Assembly (NCBI GenBank): GCA_033032175.1
Contig: CM065334.1
Coordinates: 8,119,705-8,183,704 of the forward strand
DNA length: 64,000 bases
DNA from: Saturnia japonica
Taxonomy: Eukaryota > Arthropoda > Insecta > Lepidoptera > Saturniidae
Reading direction: 5' to 3'
Below are positions 23,701-32,880 of this stretch, piece by piece (the stretch's first letter is position 1; each line of letters opens with the position of its first letter). The translations under genes were made by a program, and so were the position numbers. Under the pieces are notes generated by a model. It worked only from the letters and a program-made list of their open reading frames with translations, had not been told where the DNA came from and did no database searches.

Positions 23701-26700
23701 TGTAATAGAGGGCGAGCCTATTGCCATTAAATCGGGCTCAAAGCCAAACTCCGAGCTGTTACTGAGAATTTCATAGAAAAACCCAATAACACTTTGCTCG
23801 ATCTGGGAATCGAACCCAGGACTTCGATCATAGTAGTCGCGCTTACGACCACTAGGCTAATGAGGCAGTTATGCTTAATATGGTTTTATATTGTTTCAGT
23901 GGTGAAGCAGGTTTGTGATCGTTGCCCCCGACTCCTCGAGCTGGACGTCTCTGATTGCTCCCAGTTAGGGTTGAACGCCGTGTATGCGCTAATCACACTG
24001 TCGCGGTTGGAACACCTAGCCCTCAGCCGCTGCTACCTCCTATCGGCGCATTCTATCACGTAACTACCCTCTTTTTAATTGAAAACTTAGAAATTAGTTC
24101 GATATAAGGAGTTGCTTAGGCTACTGTTATTTTAGTAAAAGAATTAGTGTTCCACACAAAAAAACTGGTCATGTTGAATCAATTCGGGTGCGTAAATGGC
24201 TTACGCTGAGTAAACCATACTAAATATATGAAATTAATGTAGTAAACAATTGTAGACATTAAAAATACCTACAAAAAAGTCAGCGAGAGTATATATTTAT
24301 CTTCTAAGGAATGAGTGTTTTAATAAAATCCTGTTTCAGTTACAAATCGTATCGTATCGATAATCCGAACTAATCTCACAGGATCACGGTAAAAACTAAA
24401 TCGACCTCGCGCGATATAACAAACGCAAACGTTACCTAACAATAGCTAATGATTATTCAAAATCCAAACCGCAACGCGCTATCGTTCGAGCAAGCGATTT
24501 GATTAACACTGTCGTATAAACCAATCAGTGCATGAAAAAAGACGGAGCGGTTCTCACTACACTCTGTAGATTTATATTTCGACGGTTTCTTGCATTAAAA
24601 GTATCGAACATTTAAACAAAACTACATCGTGACGTATTATGATGTAATCGGGATTGTAAATATCATATGTAGTTTTCATTATTGCAAGTACATATTTCTC
24701 TTTGAATAGTTTTCGTTGATGCAAAACGTTTTTGCTAGTCCTCTAAGCCTAGAAAAATCATGATAATATGAATATCATTCTTAAAAATCGGTATATTTGT
24801 AAGCGTTCGTTTAATTCGATTGCTAATACAACCGAAACTGAGGCCCAGATTCGCTCTGGAAATCTTTTGAAAAACAATTTTCGTGAGAGTCCGTAAACTA
24901 GGCTTGGGCGATTGAAATCGAACATAGATACAGAATCTGATATCTTTACAAAACCGAAAAACTATTTATCGAGTACAGCGCCAACTATATATAGTGTATT
25001 GGATTTCCAAATACAGCGAGCCATAACGTATACACATAGTTATTCGTATCTGTTCGTATCGCTGTACTTCGGTACAAACATGGTATATCCAAATCGGAGA
25101 TTCGACGATTCTCGCATAAAAGACGATATAAACCGAGTACGCGCGAAAGAGCGAGAGTTATATTTGTGAGAAATAGCTATAGATTACACACTAATATTAC
25201 TAAATTTAACCTTATGCTTAGTGCTTTAAAGCTTAACTTCGAATAAATTATCACCATCAATATAAATACCTTTAAACCATATTAGGTAATAAATATCATG
25301 CTGTTTATTGTTTTTTTTTTTATAACCTTTGGTCTTTGCCCTCGGCTTTTTTTTCATAAATATTATGTTGTCCTAATTTGTGTTCTATTTTTATATTTGA
25401 ATTCCGCATTATTAACTGAAAGTGACAAAACTTAATTAGTAGATTTCTTCGGTTTCGAAATTGTTTATTATTGGCTTCGGATTATTAGGTACTTTTGTTT
25501 TTGGGACTAGGTTCCGGGGCGTTGCGGAGGAGCACCCTAGCCTGAAAAAACCTTTGTAATATTAAAAAAAAAACCGTAAGATTTTTTACAAGTAGCATAA
25601 TTTCAGTTAACTTCACAGACGTACTCGTAGCCCTGCGGTCGTTAATTTACTGCTGTGGTCGAAGTCCTAGGTTCGAATCCTGACCTCACCCAATTTTTTT
25701 TAAATTTTGCTTTTTAATAGCTGTTTCAAGTTAAAAGATAATTTTGTAAAGTAGTTTTTTTTATCATAGAACTTGAAATTCATATTTTATAGTTTTTTTT
25801 TGTTTGTTTGAAGAGGATCCATACTACATAGGCTGCAGTAATCGCTTACCATCAAGCGGATCACATGCTTGTTTGCTACCATAGTCTATACATATTACGA
25901 AACTCAACGTCTCTGTCTATCCGTCCGTTTATGGTCTTTTCGCACGAGAGAACCACATAATTAATTTACATGCTTTTTTTAAATTCAAAGTTATGTTTTC
26001 TGGCCAGGTTCTCCATACCAACCTAAGAAGAAAGATTTGATTTCTTGTTTGTAATGGATAAACTGAAAAAGTACTGGACTATTTTAAAAAAAATCTTTCA
26101 CCAATATAAAGCTACATTATCAGCCAGTAACATAAGATGTACTATAATTTGAAAAAATTGCCTACATGGGTAAAAAAACCACATGGTACAGCTAGTAGGA
26201 TATATTTTTTTACATAAAGTAACGTAAGAAATAAGTAGTAACGATAATGGTGAATCAATTCAGAAAAAAGATAATTTTCGGGTGTTTAAATGACTAACGC
26301 TGAGAAACCATAAGTGATATATCATATTAATGTACCACATAATTGAAAATACCTATTAGAAAGCCACACATAATAAGCATATTTGTCTTTATAATAATTG
26401 GCTCTCGGTTGATAGGAATGTCATTTGTTTTATCTTGAAGTGTCCTGTGATATTTGAATAAGTATTGACATGTTATTTAAGTGCCTGGGTTTGTCGTTTT
26501 GATGGTTTGTAAAATAATATTTTCGTAAAAATTTGGACAAGTCACAGTTGATCTCCGGCCACCATGCTTTTTACATGGACAATTATATGTCGCATGTTTG
26601 CGACTCAATTGCAGTAGCAATTTATGTACTTATACATACTTGCGCCCAATAAAAAATCAAGGAATTTCGTACACAACATAACAACATAAAATACCATCAC

Positions 26701-29700
26701 GCCTGTATTTCATGAACAGTTAGTTAGAGGTATACTAATGTACACCCACAGTTTGCCAGGTAAGTTTTTCTGCCCATGTGATAGGGTGAGCCTATTGCCA
26801 TTAATCGGCACAAAGCCAAACTCCGAGCTGCAGCTGACAATTTTATAGAAAAACTCAATAACATTTTGCTTGATCTGGGAATCGAACCCAGGAACTCGAG
26901 CATAGCAGTCGCGCTTACGACCACTAGGCTAATGAGGCATACACAAAGAGGCCTTGATATAAATAAAATTTATGTAAATTTGAAATATATGTATGTCTAA
27001 ATTGAAAAAAAATGTTAATTATATATTCTCTTAATTTATGTAAAATTATACTTTATTTATAAATAAAAACTAAACAATAATTTTGTAGTGTATGCAAGCG
27101 CAGACGCGGGCACAGGTAGTGATTTCAAAAAGATACTTAACATTAAAAGTAACCGCTCTAGCACATTCAATGAATTCATTTATCTTAAAGTAGTATACGA
27201 AATGGATCAACAAAACATAAATATTAGTACTGTAAAAACCAATACGTTAAAAAATCATATTCGTATTGTGTGCACCGTGCACCGTACGCGTACAGTACAT
27301 CGTTTCAAAATATGTACATAGTTATGTCGAATTGTATCTAATCAAGCAATATCTATGGTATAAAAAAACATAGTTACGATAATAGATTTTCAAAACCAGT
27401 ATATAGATACGGTACGGTATGAGCTAAAAGCGTTATTACCCATGGCTACCGTAAACGCCGATTTCTAGTCAATTAAGTTTTCTTAGGCACCGGTGTCATA
27501 TAAACACTTACACCTTTAGAAAAAATTACCATCAGAGGCATAGTATAATGCCTTTGATCCAATAGACCCTGGCAAAGTACCAAGTCAAAACCGGCATACA
27601 TAACGATAGTGCGATTTAAAATACACGTTACGCCATCTAGTTTGATAAGAGAAAAGATTTGTATTTTTGTTTTAAATTTATATTAACTACTACTGGACCG
27701 ATTTTGAAATTTATTTCATCAGTAGAATACTACATTATCGCTGACTAACCATAGGCTACATTTTTTTTAGTTGAAAAAAATTAGGGATCCCTACGAAAAC
27801 TCAATAATCTAAATTATTAAAAAGCAAACAAAAAACCCAACTGCAAGAAAAATACTTAATAATTTTTTTCTTTCTATTTTTGCTTTTATGCGATTCCGAG
27901 ACGTCATACATATAGAATAATATGTAACTTACACAGTTAAGACTAATCTAACTATACCTCGTATGCTAAAATCCATCAAAACAGACATACATAACAATAC
28001 ATATGTTCGAAAAACATGACCACCTTTACCATTCCTTCATTGTATTATTATTTAACAATATACAATAGTGAAAGGAACTTCGTTCTGTTCCACGGGAGAC
28101 GAGATTTACTTAAAATATACTTAAGTGTACGTTTTAAACTAAGTTAATACAAGTACAAAAATACAAGTAGCTTGTGAGAAACAGCCGGCTGACTCGGGAA
28201 CTTGAAGAAGCTAGCTTAGAGTGAAAATCGCCAACAGGACAGAATCTAAGATGACGTAGGCATCATAGGTACAAGGGATATAACAGTTCCTTAACGGATG
28301 TCCTGCGACACCTGACAAGTTTTTTTTCTTACTATGTCATGTTTTTAATTTATTCTCTTGGAGTTTATAATGTACCTACGGTAAGCAGTGCTTCGCGGTT
28401 TCACCCTTGTTAATTTTTTTATTGGATTTAAGTTAAATCAGTTCTTCGTGTGCTTAGCTATATCGTGAAAGAAGTAACTATGCTAAATTTTAAGTCAATC
28501 GGACCTATATTTTCGGAGATCTCGTGATGAATTTCTTCTTCGCTTATATGTAATACATAATTAATTCTTGCATTCTTTCAACATAACAAATCGTGTCATA
28601 TTGTTGTGTTTATTATAATTACAAGACATATTTGAACAAAAAAAAACAACTTCAATGATTTTGAGGGGGTTTCTGGTGTATAAGGCCCAATGAAATTAAA
28701 TTGGGACCATCCTTGAGGTATCCCCTAACCAACAAAAAAAAAAAATCATCAAAATCGGTCCATAAACAAAGAAGTTTTTGCAGAACAATAAAAAAAAAAT
28801 TATAATATAGACTTGCGGTCGTCCAATGATCGAAATTCGACCAGCGACTTTTTAATCATAGACTATTTTCTGTTTGTCATTTGTAGTATGAGCCTAAACA
28901 ATGACTGTTATCTACATCACTTGCTGTCACTTTTCGTTGAGTGACAATGTCAATATTATGGGGGGTCTATGTTCAATGGCACTGGTCGGATTAGGATTCG
29001 CAGTATTAATTTATAAAATTGAATATATTACTAACAGATACATATTATAGATACATTTTAGCTTTCTGCACTCCTTCTCCATATAAACTTTAACCATGCC
29101 AAGTCTCAATCTTCCGTGCACTCCATACGTTTAAAAAGGGGTACAAAGTTTTCTTCTCACATATTAATATAATGATGATATTCGAATAGGGTAACGTCTG
29201 ACTTTTTAACTGACTTCGACAAAAACTGGAGTAGCCATAACTTCTTTGTTTATGAACTAATTTGGATGATTCTTTTTTTTGTTGGATAGGGGATACCTCA
29301 AGGGTGGTCCCATTTTAATTTTATTGCTATTGCCACTGTAACTTCGAAGATAAACCAGGGAATTCTTCAAAACCACTAAGGATGGTTTTCTTTTTTGTTA
29401 AAAATTATCTTGTTTTGAAGTCTATTCAAAAATATAAGAAAGTCAACATTGGTCACTTCGAGCCATTCATCATTTTTATATATAGGTAATATCTACTGCA
29501 AATTATATGGGAATTTTCAACATTTCCAGCAAGGTGTCCAGTATGCCAGCGCTGCAGTATCTCGAAGTGTGGGGAATGTTGCCTAGCGGTACACTTATGA
29601 ACTTACGAACCGCTCTACCAGCTATACAAATCAACCAATTCATGTTCAGGTATTTTTTTTTAAACTAGCTTAGGTAAACGACTGTACAGAACATGTATGT

Positions 29701-30403
29701 AATTGTCATTGCTGTCGGGAGACCATTCTATGGAATACCTTTTAACCTAAGAGGTCCCCCGACTGTAATGAGAAAAGATTCAACTAATACTTGTTACTTT
29801 TTAGTTCATTTTTTTGACAAGAGGTGGTGGATTTTTTTTTAATTATTTATTATTTTTGAAATGTGCTTATCAAGACTTGCAATTTGATAACAGTATTGTA
29901 ATATATGAAGATAAAAAATTATAGCCGGTGTCACTCGGGGTGACGTAAGGGTTCTAGCGATACTGCATACATGCAAATCTGTTCAGGCATTTTAAAGTTA
30001 TGGTGGAATAAAGGAACACACATACATGATCCCTGAAAAAATTACACTTTATTTTTGGCCAGTCGTCTAAAAACAACGTTCTTTTGTGCCTTATAGTAAA
30101 CACAGTATAATCCAGATACATCGGCAATCGATCAACGGTTGCCGTTGTCACGACGGGCTGCAAAATTGGCTGATCCCAAAACGCGACAAACCAAAAGACA
30201 GTCACTGTTGCGGGATCAACTATCCAACCATCTAAATTTAGGTTTGCCTTTATTACTGCATCCATCTAGTTTTCCGCCCTAGAAGAAATCAGAAGTGGGA
30301 TATTTAAATGTTACTATTTATTTATTTATTTTTCAGCGCGATAGCAAGACCAACAGTTGGTACAAGAAGAACGTCAATATGGGGCCTAAGGACAAGAGAC
30401 TGA
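5794..30403 (+). CDS. Skp2: Skp2 F-box/LRR protein (13 exons)
   Basis: Substrate receptor of an SCF (Skp1-Cullin-F-box) ubiquitin ligase; in animals Skp2 recruits cell-cycle inhibitors of the p27 type. Exons, all GT-AG and in phase: 5794-5861, 6032-6101, 7123-7188, 8791-8953, 11129-11287, 12541-12697, 14717-14846, 18569-18743, 20775-20865, 21710-21834, 23900-24059, 29530-29649, 30337-30403, giving 516 codons. Residues 1-195 are a basic and acidic low-complexity tail. The F-box is at about 199-241 (LSDEMMLSVFRWLP, then VCKRWYRFACDETLWQRLDL across exons 6/7), very close to vertebrate SKP2. Leucine-rich repeats fill about 272-480, including LEHLALSRCYLL. The C-terminal IARPTVGTRRTSIWG motif also matches the SKP2 tail. 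Longer than the human protein (~424 aa) because of the N-terminal region. The 5' UTR is unmapped. Introns are loaded with transposons. The family call is secure; exon 1 and the start rest on splice-phase logic. Confidence 0.93.
7210..7505 (-). mobile_element. LINE ORF2 C-terminal fragment
   Basis: On the minus strand a frame contains EKWRLRRFGHVERINERRMA and VYKTSVNGNVRRGRSNCR. This matches the tail of many insect non-LTR retrotransposon polyproteins (R.FGHVERM.E.R..K..Y, then GRGRPR). It lies in Skp2 intron 3, is truncated at both ends and is non-functional. Confidence 0.65.
7800..7912 (+). repeat. Dispersed repeat fragment (family D)
   Basis: It begins with TTTTTATCCAACTGCGAAAAAG and ends in CCCTTTTTAATAATTTAGCTTGTT-like sequence. 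Both ends recur in the copy at 21,455-21,701. This copy lies in Skp2 intron 3 and is internally deleted. Confidence 0.45.
8671..8700 (+). repeat. Poly-C/poly-A homopolymer junction
   Basis: A run of about 19-20 C is followed directly by about 10 A. It lies in Skp2 intron 3, about 90 bp before exon 4. The length is likely unstable or mis-assembled. Confidence 0.8.
9106..9721 (+). mobile_element. Non-autonomous Helitron
   Basis: The 5' part reads TGTACTAATATAATAAAGTG and the 3' end is GGTGAAACCGTGGAGCACAGCTAG, the terminal style of lepidopteran Helitrons. A near full-length relative lies inverted at 51,246-51,871. No Rep/helicase frame is present. It is in Skp2 intron 4. Confidence 0.6.
10290..10420 (-). 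repeat. Dispersed repeat (family C)
   Basis: Complement of a block marked by ACCTCAAG.GTGGTCCCATTTTAA and ACTTCGAAGATACAC. The same block recurs at 18,268, 22,190, 28,625, 29,205 and 33,290. No coding capacity. Confidence 0.55.
10561..10727 (-). mobile_element. SINE, tail part only
   Basis: This matches the body of the SINE at 50,938-51,192 (ATACCATCACGCCTGT at the 3' side, GGGGCGAGCCTATTGC in the middle) but stops before the tRNA-related head. 5'-truncated copy in Skp2 intron 4. Confidence 0.65.
11430..11635 (+). mobile_element. Short Helitron-like element
   Basis: It starts near TCCTACTAATATTATAAAGG and ends near GAAATCGCAGCGCACAGTTA, resembling the two termini of lepidopteran Helitrons. 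About 200 bp, no coding capacity, in Skp2 intron 5. Confidence 0.45.
12060..12440 (-). mobile_element. LINE ORF2 fragment
   Basis: A minus-strand frame at 12221-12433 contains RRNIASLSVFYRLYHGECSE and STFHNRTTRAG. This is the conserved segment after the reverse transcriptase in Jockey-like LINEs. It lies in Skp2 intron 5, upstream of exon 6. Confidence 0.65.
12465..12505 (+). mobile_element. Helitron 3' end next to Skp2 exon 6
   Basis: The stretch GCGAACGAAGCCGCGTGGAC followed by AGCTAG is the usual 3' terminus of the local Helitrons (compare 20,338 and 23,152). It ends only 35 nt before the exon 6 acceptor. Confidence 0.55.
12715..13040 (-). repeat. Dispersed element (family E), inverted copy
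   Basis: Read on the minus strand it aligns over most of its length with 17,531-18,005: shared TTGTGTACCGAAGTT, TTTCAAAGTACGTCG, ACTGTTTACTT and CAATTGAACGCGTTT. It begins 18 nt after the exon 6 donor. Non-coding; class unknown. Confidence 0.55.
13380..13720 (+). repeat. Dispersed element (family E), diverged copy
   Basis: It shares ACTGTTTACTTTATTGTACTGTA and GTCCCCGCCAACGGCTGTCTC-like blocks with the copy at 17,531-18,005, and GTAGGCCGATAGCACAT with 32,765-32,880. A CT-rich tract follows at 13,756-13,783. Confidence 0.45.
14130..14226 (+). repeat. G-rich hairpin-forming repeat tail
   Basis: A 100-bp island of very high GC in an AT-rich intron, ending in an A run. It contains the perfect hairpin CCGGGGC-TAA-GCCCCGG and several G3-G7 runs that could form a quadruplex. 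Probably the 3' end of a retroelement; family not identified. Confidence 0.5.
16120..17411 (+). mobile_element. Mariner transposon copy
   Basis: A transposase frame is flanked by inverted termini: GGTCTTTACCTATGAAAT at 16,129 and its complement ATTTCATAGGTAAAGACC ending at 17,398. A GTAATAA block lies just outside on the left and its inverse on the right, but the left terminus lacks a few bases present on the right. Length of about 1.3 kb is normal for mariner. It lies in Skp2 intron 7. Confidence 0.85.
16316..17323 (+). pseudogene. Mariner transposase with two stop codons
   Basis: A cut-and-paste transposase of the mariner DD34D group. The frame runs 336 codons from ATG to TAA without a frameshift but has two in-frame stops: TAG at 16,775 (codon 154, where the family has the Trp of CDEKW) and TAA at 17,216 (codon 301). 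The N-terminal part holds the helix-turn-helix DNA-binding region (RRGSNAAQAARNINDVY, then GRPKT). The three catalytic Asp are all present: TCDEK (codon 151), HDNARPH (243) and YSPDLAPTD (278), with 34 residues between the last two. Inactive in this copy but apparently young, since the frame and termini are otherwise kept. Confidence 0.88.
17531..18005 (+). repeat. Dispersed element (family E) with insertion
   Basis: Same element as the inverted copy at 12,715-13,040, but interrupted at about 17,657-17,900 by ~245 bp of AT-rich DNA absent there; the match resumes at CAATTGAACGCGTTT. It begins about 120 bp after the mariner copy. Confidence 0.55.
18268..18425 (+). repeat. Dispersed repeat (family C)
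   Basis: Contains ACCTCAAGAGTGGTCCCATT and ACTTCGAAGATACAC and ends in a T run, as do other copies. It lies 140 bp before Skp2 exon 8. Confidence 0.55.
18839..19853 (+). repeat. 55-bp tandem array (~18.5 units)
   Basis: Units start with TTTGATAGGATCAGTAG and recur every 55 bp from 18,896 (18,951, 19,006, 19,061 and so on to 19,831); the first unit is diverged and 57 bp long. Every complete unit contains the perfect palindrome ATTAGTAATTACTAAT. Sequence variants (TTTGATAGG or TTTCATAGG; AGCTAAAC, AGTTCAAC or AGTTAAAC) recur every fourth unit over the right half, giving a ~220-bp higher-order period. The array lies in Skp2 intron 8, about 100 bp after exon 8, and is non-coding. Confidence 0.95.
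19990..20338 (+). mobile_element. Helitron-like element, 3' part
   Basis: It starts around a TTTGTCTGTCTGTTTG-like stretch, runs through CGAAACGGTTGGACCGATTT and GCAGATAGCTGATGTTATA, and ends GTCGCGGGCATAGCTAG. Close relatives lie at 22,740-23,152 and 53,765-54,132. No coding capacity. It lies in Skp2 intron 8, between the tandem array and exon 9. Confidence 0.55.
21455..21701 (+). repeat. Dispersed repeat (family D) abutting exon 10
   Basis: It runs from TTTTTATCCGACTGCGG through TTTTAGCATACGAGGTGTCG to TTTTTTAATAATTTATCTTGTT. The 3' end lies 8 nt before the exon 10 acceptor (TTATTTCAG). Inverted relatives are at 22,370, 27,885 and 47,505. Confidence 0.55.
22190..22535 (+). repeat. Families C and D, adjoining
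   Basis: A family C block (GGATGGACCACC, ACTTCGAAGATACAC, ends near 22,365) is followed by an inverted family D block (ACGAATCTAACGACACCTCG, then GCTTCAGAGCGTGACG). The two blocks share end sequences and may be parts of one longer retroelement tail. In Skp2 intron 10. Confidence 0.5.
22740..23152 (+). mobile_element. Helitron-like element
   Basis: Same family as 19,990-20,338: AACGGTTGAACCGATTTTGA, GCAGATAGCCGATGATATAA, and a 3' end of CGGGCACAGCTAG. It ends 24 nt before the SINE that starts at 23,177. Confidence 0.55.
23177..23412 (+). mobile_element. tRNA-derived SINE
   Basis: The head resembles a tRNA gene (GCCTCATTAGCCCAGTAG, then AATTCGATTCC). The body is shared with the copies at 23,620, 26,691 and 50,938 and ends near CAGGCGTGATGG. 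The head is diverged. In Skp2 intron 10. Confidence 0.75.
23620..23867 (-). mobile_element. tRNA-derived SINE, minus copy
   Basis: Minus-strand copy with a well-kept head: GCCTCATTAGCCTAGTGG (A box) and GGGTTCGATTCCC (B box). Its head end is 32 nt upstream of the Skp2 exon 11 acceptor. Confidence 0.8.
24095..24300 (+). repeat. Helitron body fragment
   Basis: It shares ATAAGGAGTTGCTTAGGCTAC, GGTCATGTTGAATCAATTCGGG and TAAATGGCTTACGCTGAGTA-like blocks with 53,765-54,132. No termini seen. In Skp2 intron 11, just after exon 11. Confidence 0.45.
24301..25494. other. Intron sequence without recognised features
   Basis: Part of Skp2 intron 11. A frame of 85 codons at 24912-25169 has no recognisable motif and no splice context. 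Short runs rich in CGATA/TATCG occur. I see no gene. Confidence 0.5.
25495..25575 (+). repeat. LINE/SINE tail fragment
   Basis: GGGGCGTTGCGGAGGAGCACCCTAGCC matches the block at 10,498-10,530 and is followed by an A-rich tail. Probably a retroelement 3' end. Confidence 0.4.
25617..25700 (+). repeat. tRNA-like SINE head with T-run end
   Basis: A TAGCCCTGCGG A-box-like and a perfect GGTTCGAATCC B-box motif are followed by a pol III-type T run at about 25,693. No clear acceptor stem, so it reads as a SINE rather than a tRNA gene. Different from the other SINE family in the window. Confidence 0.5.
26225..26420 (+). repeat. Helitron body fragment
   Basis: Contains TGGTGAATCAATTC and AATGACTAACGCTGAGAAACC and carries on into CACACATAATAAGCATA, matching the middle of 53,765-54,132. 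Both termini missing. Confidence 0.4.
26691..26938 (-). mobile_element. tRNA-derived SINE, minus copy
   Basis: Head GCCTCATTAGCCTAGTGG and CTGGGTTCGATTCCC, body and tail as in 50,938-51,192, with several small deletions in the body. In Skp2 intron 11. Confidence 0.78.
26940..27880. other. Intron sequence without recognised features
   Basis: AT-rich Skp2 intron 11 sequence. A 77-codon frame at 27088-27321 shows no motif. A small inverted repeat (AGAGGCAT ... ATGCCTTT) lies near 27,535-27,553. No gene seen. Confidence 0.45.
27885..28020 (-). repeat. Dispersed repeat (family D)
   Basis: Contains GACTAATCTAACTATACCTC followed by GTATGCTAAAATCC, an inverted relative of the 21,455 copy. Confidence 0.45.
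28625..28800 (-). repeat. Dispersed repeat (family C)
   Basis: Complement of the family C block: ACTTCAATGATTTTGAGG, then ATTGGGACCATCCTTGAGG, then CCAACAAAAAAAA. In Skp2 intron 11. Confidence 0.55.
29205..29412 (+). repeat. Dispersed repeat (family C)
   Basis: It starts with ACTGACTTCGACAAAAACTGG, includes ACCTCAAGGGTGGTCCCATT and ends TTTTTTGTTAAAAATTATCTTGTT. Ends ~115 bp before exon 12. Confidence 0.55.
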
Positions 30404-30587
30404 TTTTAATTTTACTTAATTTATATCTAGATGTATTATAAGGAGATAGTTTATTACAGAAAAAAGTGCCTTGAGTAGAACGTTGTCAAGTTTACCTCAT
30501 ATTATCGGGAAATATATCATTCAAACATGGGGCACATGTAAAAATTTACCCCAAATGTAGGGAGTTATGAAATTTTAGGGGTCATTA

Positions 30588-31036
30588 CAGACAATCTGCA
30601 TTTGGGCTGCTAACTGCATCAATTCTATCTGCCATCAACCATCTGTGCAGTCTGCTTGCAGTTGTAATGACTAAGCTGACTCCATGCTAGCAGCATGTTT
30701 GTGATGCAGTTCTATCTCAGGTTTTAGCTTAGACTGTATCTAGTATAGTGTTGACCCTGCAGTTATGTCAACTGCACCAAATTTTGCACACGGGCAATTT
30801 TTAAGCAGTTCTTGCTCGGCAAAACGTATGGAGCAATTTCAGTGAAAGGCGACAATTGTTTCTAATATCACCATTAAATGCATATTGCTCAATGTCACCG
30901 ATACAAATTGCCACATCACAGTCTACCAGTATTGTTCATTAATGGGCAATTTTTTAATTGCCCGTGTAAGGACACCTTATACAGCATTAAAACTACAATT
31001 ATGCAGCTAACTTGCAGTCCAAATGCAGATTGTCTG
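30588..31036. mobile_element. MITE in the Skp2 3' UTR region
   Basis: Inverted ends (CAGACAATCTGCATTTGG at 30,588; CCAAATGCAGATTGTCTG ending at 31,036) with further inverted similarity inward, flanked by TA on both sides. 449 bp, no coding capacity. A second inverted pair (ACACGGGCAATTTTT near 30,787 and AATTGCCCGTGT near 30,955) is nested inside. It begins 185 bp after the Skp2 stop, so it is probably in or next to the 3' UTR. The TA duplication suggests a Tc1/mariner/pogo-mobilised family. Confidence 0.7.
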
Positions 31037-32520
31037 TAATAATTATAACGTCCATAAATATTAAGTATTTACAAAGTGTTTAGACTATTGAAATTGTTAA
31101 AAGCAACTGTTTTTTTTTTAAATATATTTAACCAGCAAACTCGGCCACGCGTTGTACCGTTTTGGAGACCATAGACAACATTGACCTGATTGCTAAAAAA
31201 GTTTACAGGATCATCCGCTGGGCTAATATGATTTAGTGAGAAAATATATGAAATTTATTGTGCATTTTGGTAAAACCCATACATCCTCTGTACCCAGGAC
31301 GCTCTTTACTCGAGGGTGCAAGGAACCCGGGCGCATAGTCCTAGGGGGTGCGAGCCGACCGCCATAAGTCTTGATAGGTATCTACTAGCCTACCACAACA
31401 ACACTGAGTAACACTGTAGTCCATGAAAGCAGAACTGCAAGCACAGCAAATTTAAGGCCATCCACGGGTCCATGACCCGAGATACATTGTCAAACTTGAC
31501 CATTATAAGTAGGTATAGACTGAAAAGATAATGATAAAGTTACATTTTTCAAAAATATTCCAACTCAAAATCCCGATAAATTGTGTTAGATGTATGATTT
31601 TTATCAGTATTTTAGGGAAATAATGTAATGCATCCTTAACCCCGGCGACAAATATGCTTAAAGAGGGCCCTGTCTGTACCTTAACTCTTCAATAAGTGTC
31701 ATAACGTTATTATCAAGTTTCTCGCATGCGTTATATGTCGTGTGAGCATAGATTTAGTATAATATATATCGGGAATATTAAATTAGACCAAAAGCATCCA
31801 ATGCTTTAGTGGCGACGCGACGCACACTTGTTTACGATTTTGAAAAATAGGGACATGGATATCGAAATTTTGATCTGATTTTTGTTTTATATGCTGATCG
31901 GAAAGTCAATAGTTTTCTAGAATGGTATGTGTCGCAACAACTATACACATAGTAATAAACTAAACCTCTTATAGTGTTTTCTTTTGGTTTGTCGTGTTTC
32001 GGAATCACCCGGTGTATATCCAGTAATAAAGGGGAGTGGTAGTAGACCACCATACACATGGTAATAAAACATATTTTCGATGTTTCACATTTGCTTTCAA
32101 ACACTCTCAGGATTTAAAACGTGATGTCCAAACATGCTACAAGTTATCACTGTATATCTCCGACTGATTTCCCATCAATTGGCTTAGTCGACTCAAGTGA
32201 TGTCAGTTGATATATCCTCTACTGAGTGCAGGCTAAAGGATGACCTCATCGGCCTTAAGCAAAGCCGAGCAGCATCTTGGGGCAAATCTTATGATATGAA
32301 TAGAATAATTTTAAAACTAAACCTAAGTATCATAAAAGTATTTCATAGATACAGTATAGTATGGATCAGCAATAGTTTGGATAAGATGATACCAAAAACT
32401 TAATACACAAGTGTGTGTATTTTTTTGTTGATTTTCTTTTTTCTTCTTTACCGAGTTACACTCAGTTACAGTCTAAACACTAAACATCACCATTATACTT
32501 TAGAACCTTCTACAAAAATA
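31037..32520. other. Intergenic sequence after Skp2
   Basis: No coding exon is seen. It includes a GC-richer block at about 31,270-31,500, probably retroelement debris, and a family E fragment at about 31,735-31,830 (AGCATAGATTTAGTATAATA). The 68- to 90-codon frames here show no recognisable domain. Confidence 0.45.
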
Positions 32521-32525
32521 AGCAG

Positions 32526-32757
32526 GTAGCCATGGGCGCCATTTGCGCCACCTAAGTTTACTGTTACTGTGTTGGCGCCCGGCACACTTCAGCGCAGCGA
32601 GCCGGCTAAGGGACATTGTTGAACCCCCACCGCTCGTGTCAATCAGCTGACTCATTCATTTCTCTAACTCTCTAGCCTCGCGTACTATTTTTCTGCGCAT
32701 GGCGCAAATAGTTATTTAGTTGGCGCAAGGAATTTTGCTGAGTTACCCATGGCTATA
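32526..32757. repeat. Inverted-repeat element with ATGGGCGCC ends
   Basis: Left end TAGCCATGGGCGCCATTTGCGCC and right end GTTACCCATGGCTA are partly inverted, with TTGGCGC motifs repeated inside. Related ends occur at 47,110-47,277. No target duplication recognised. Confidence 0.4.
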
Positions 32758-32764
32758 AGCAGGA

Positions 32765-32880
32765 TTTGTATTGATAATGATTTAGGTAGGCCGATATCAC
32801 ATGCGAAAATAATCTACTATTTCCATTTCTTTCTAACACATGCGTATAGATACTATGCTCTTTCGAGGCAATGATCTATA
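32765..32880 (+). repeat. Family E fragment
   Basis: GTAGGCCGATATCACATGCG and TTTCTAACACATGCGTAT match the end of the 13,380-13,720 copy. Confidence 0.4.

Noticed and set aside
24912..25169. 85-codon coding frame
   Set aside because: No motif, no splice context in phase with Skp2, and it lies in an intron. Chance frame.
29954..30265. 103-codon minus-strand frame in the last Skp2 intron
   Set aside because: No recognisable domain and no promoter or poly(A) context. It may be repeat-derived, but I could not link it to another copy.
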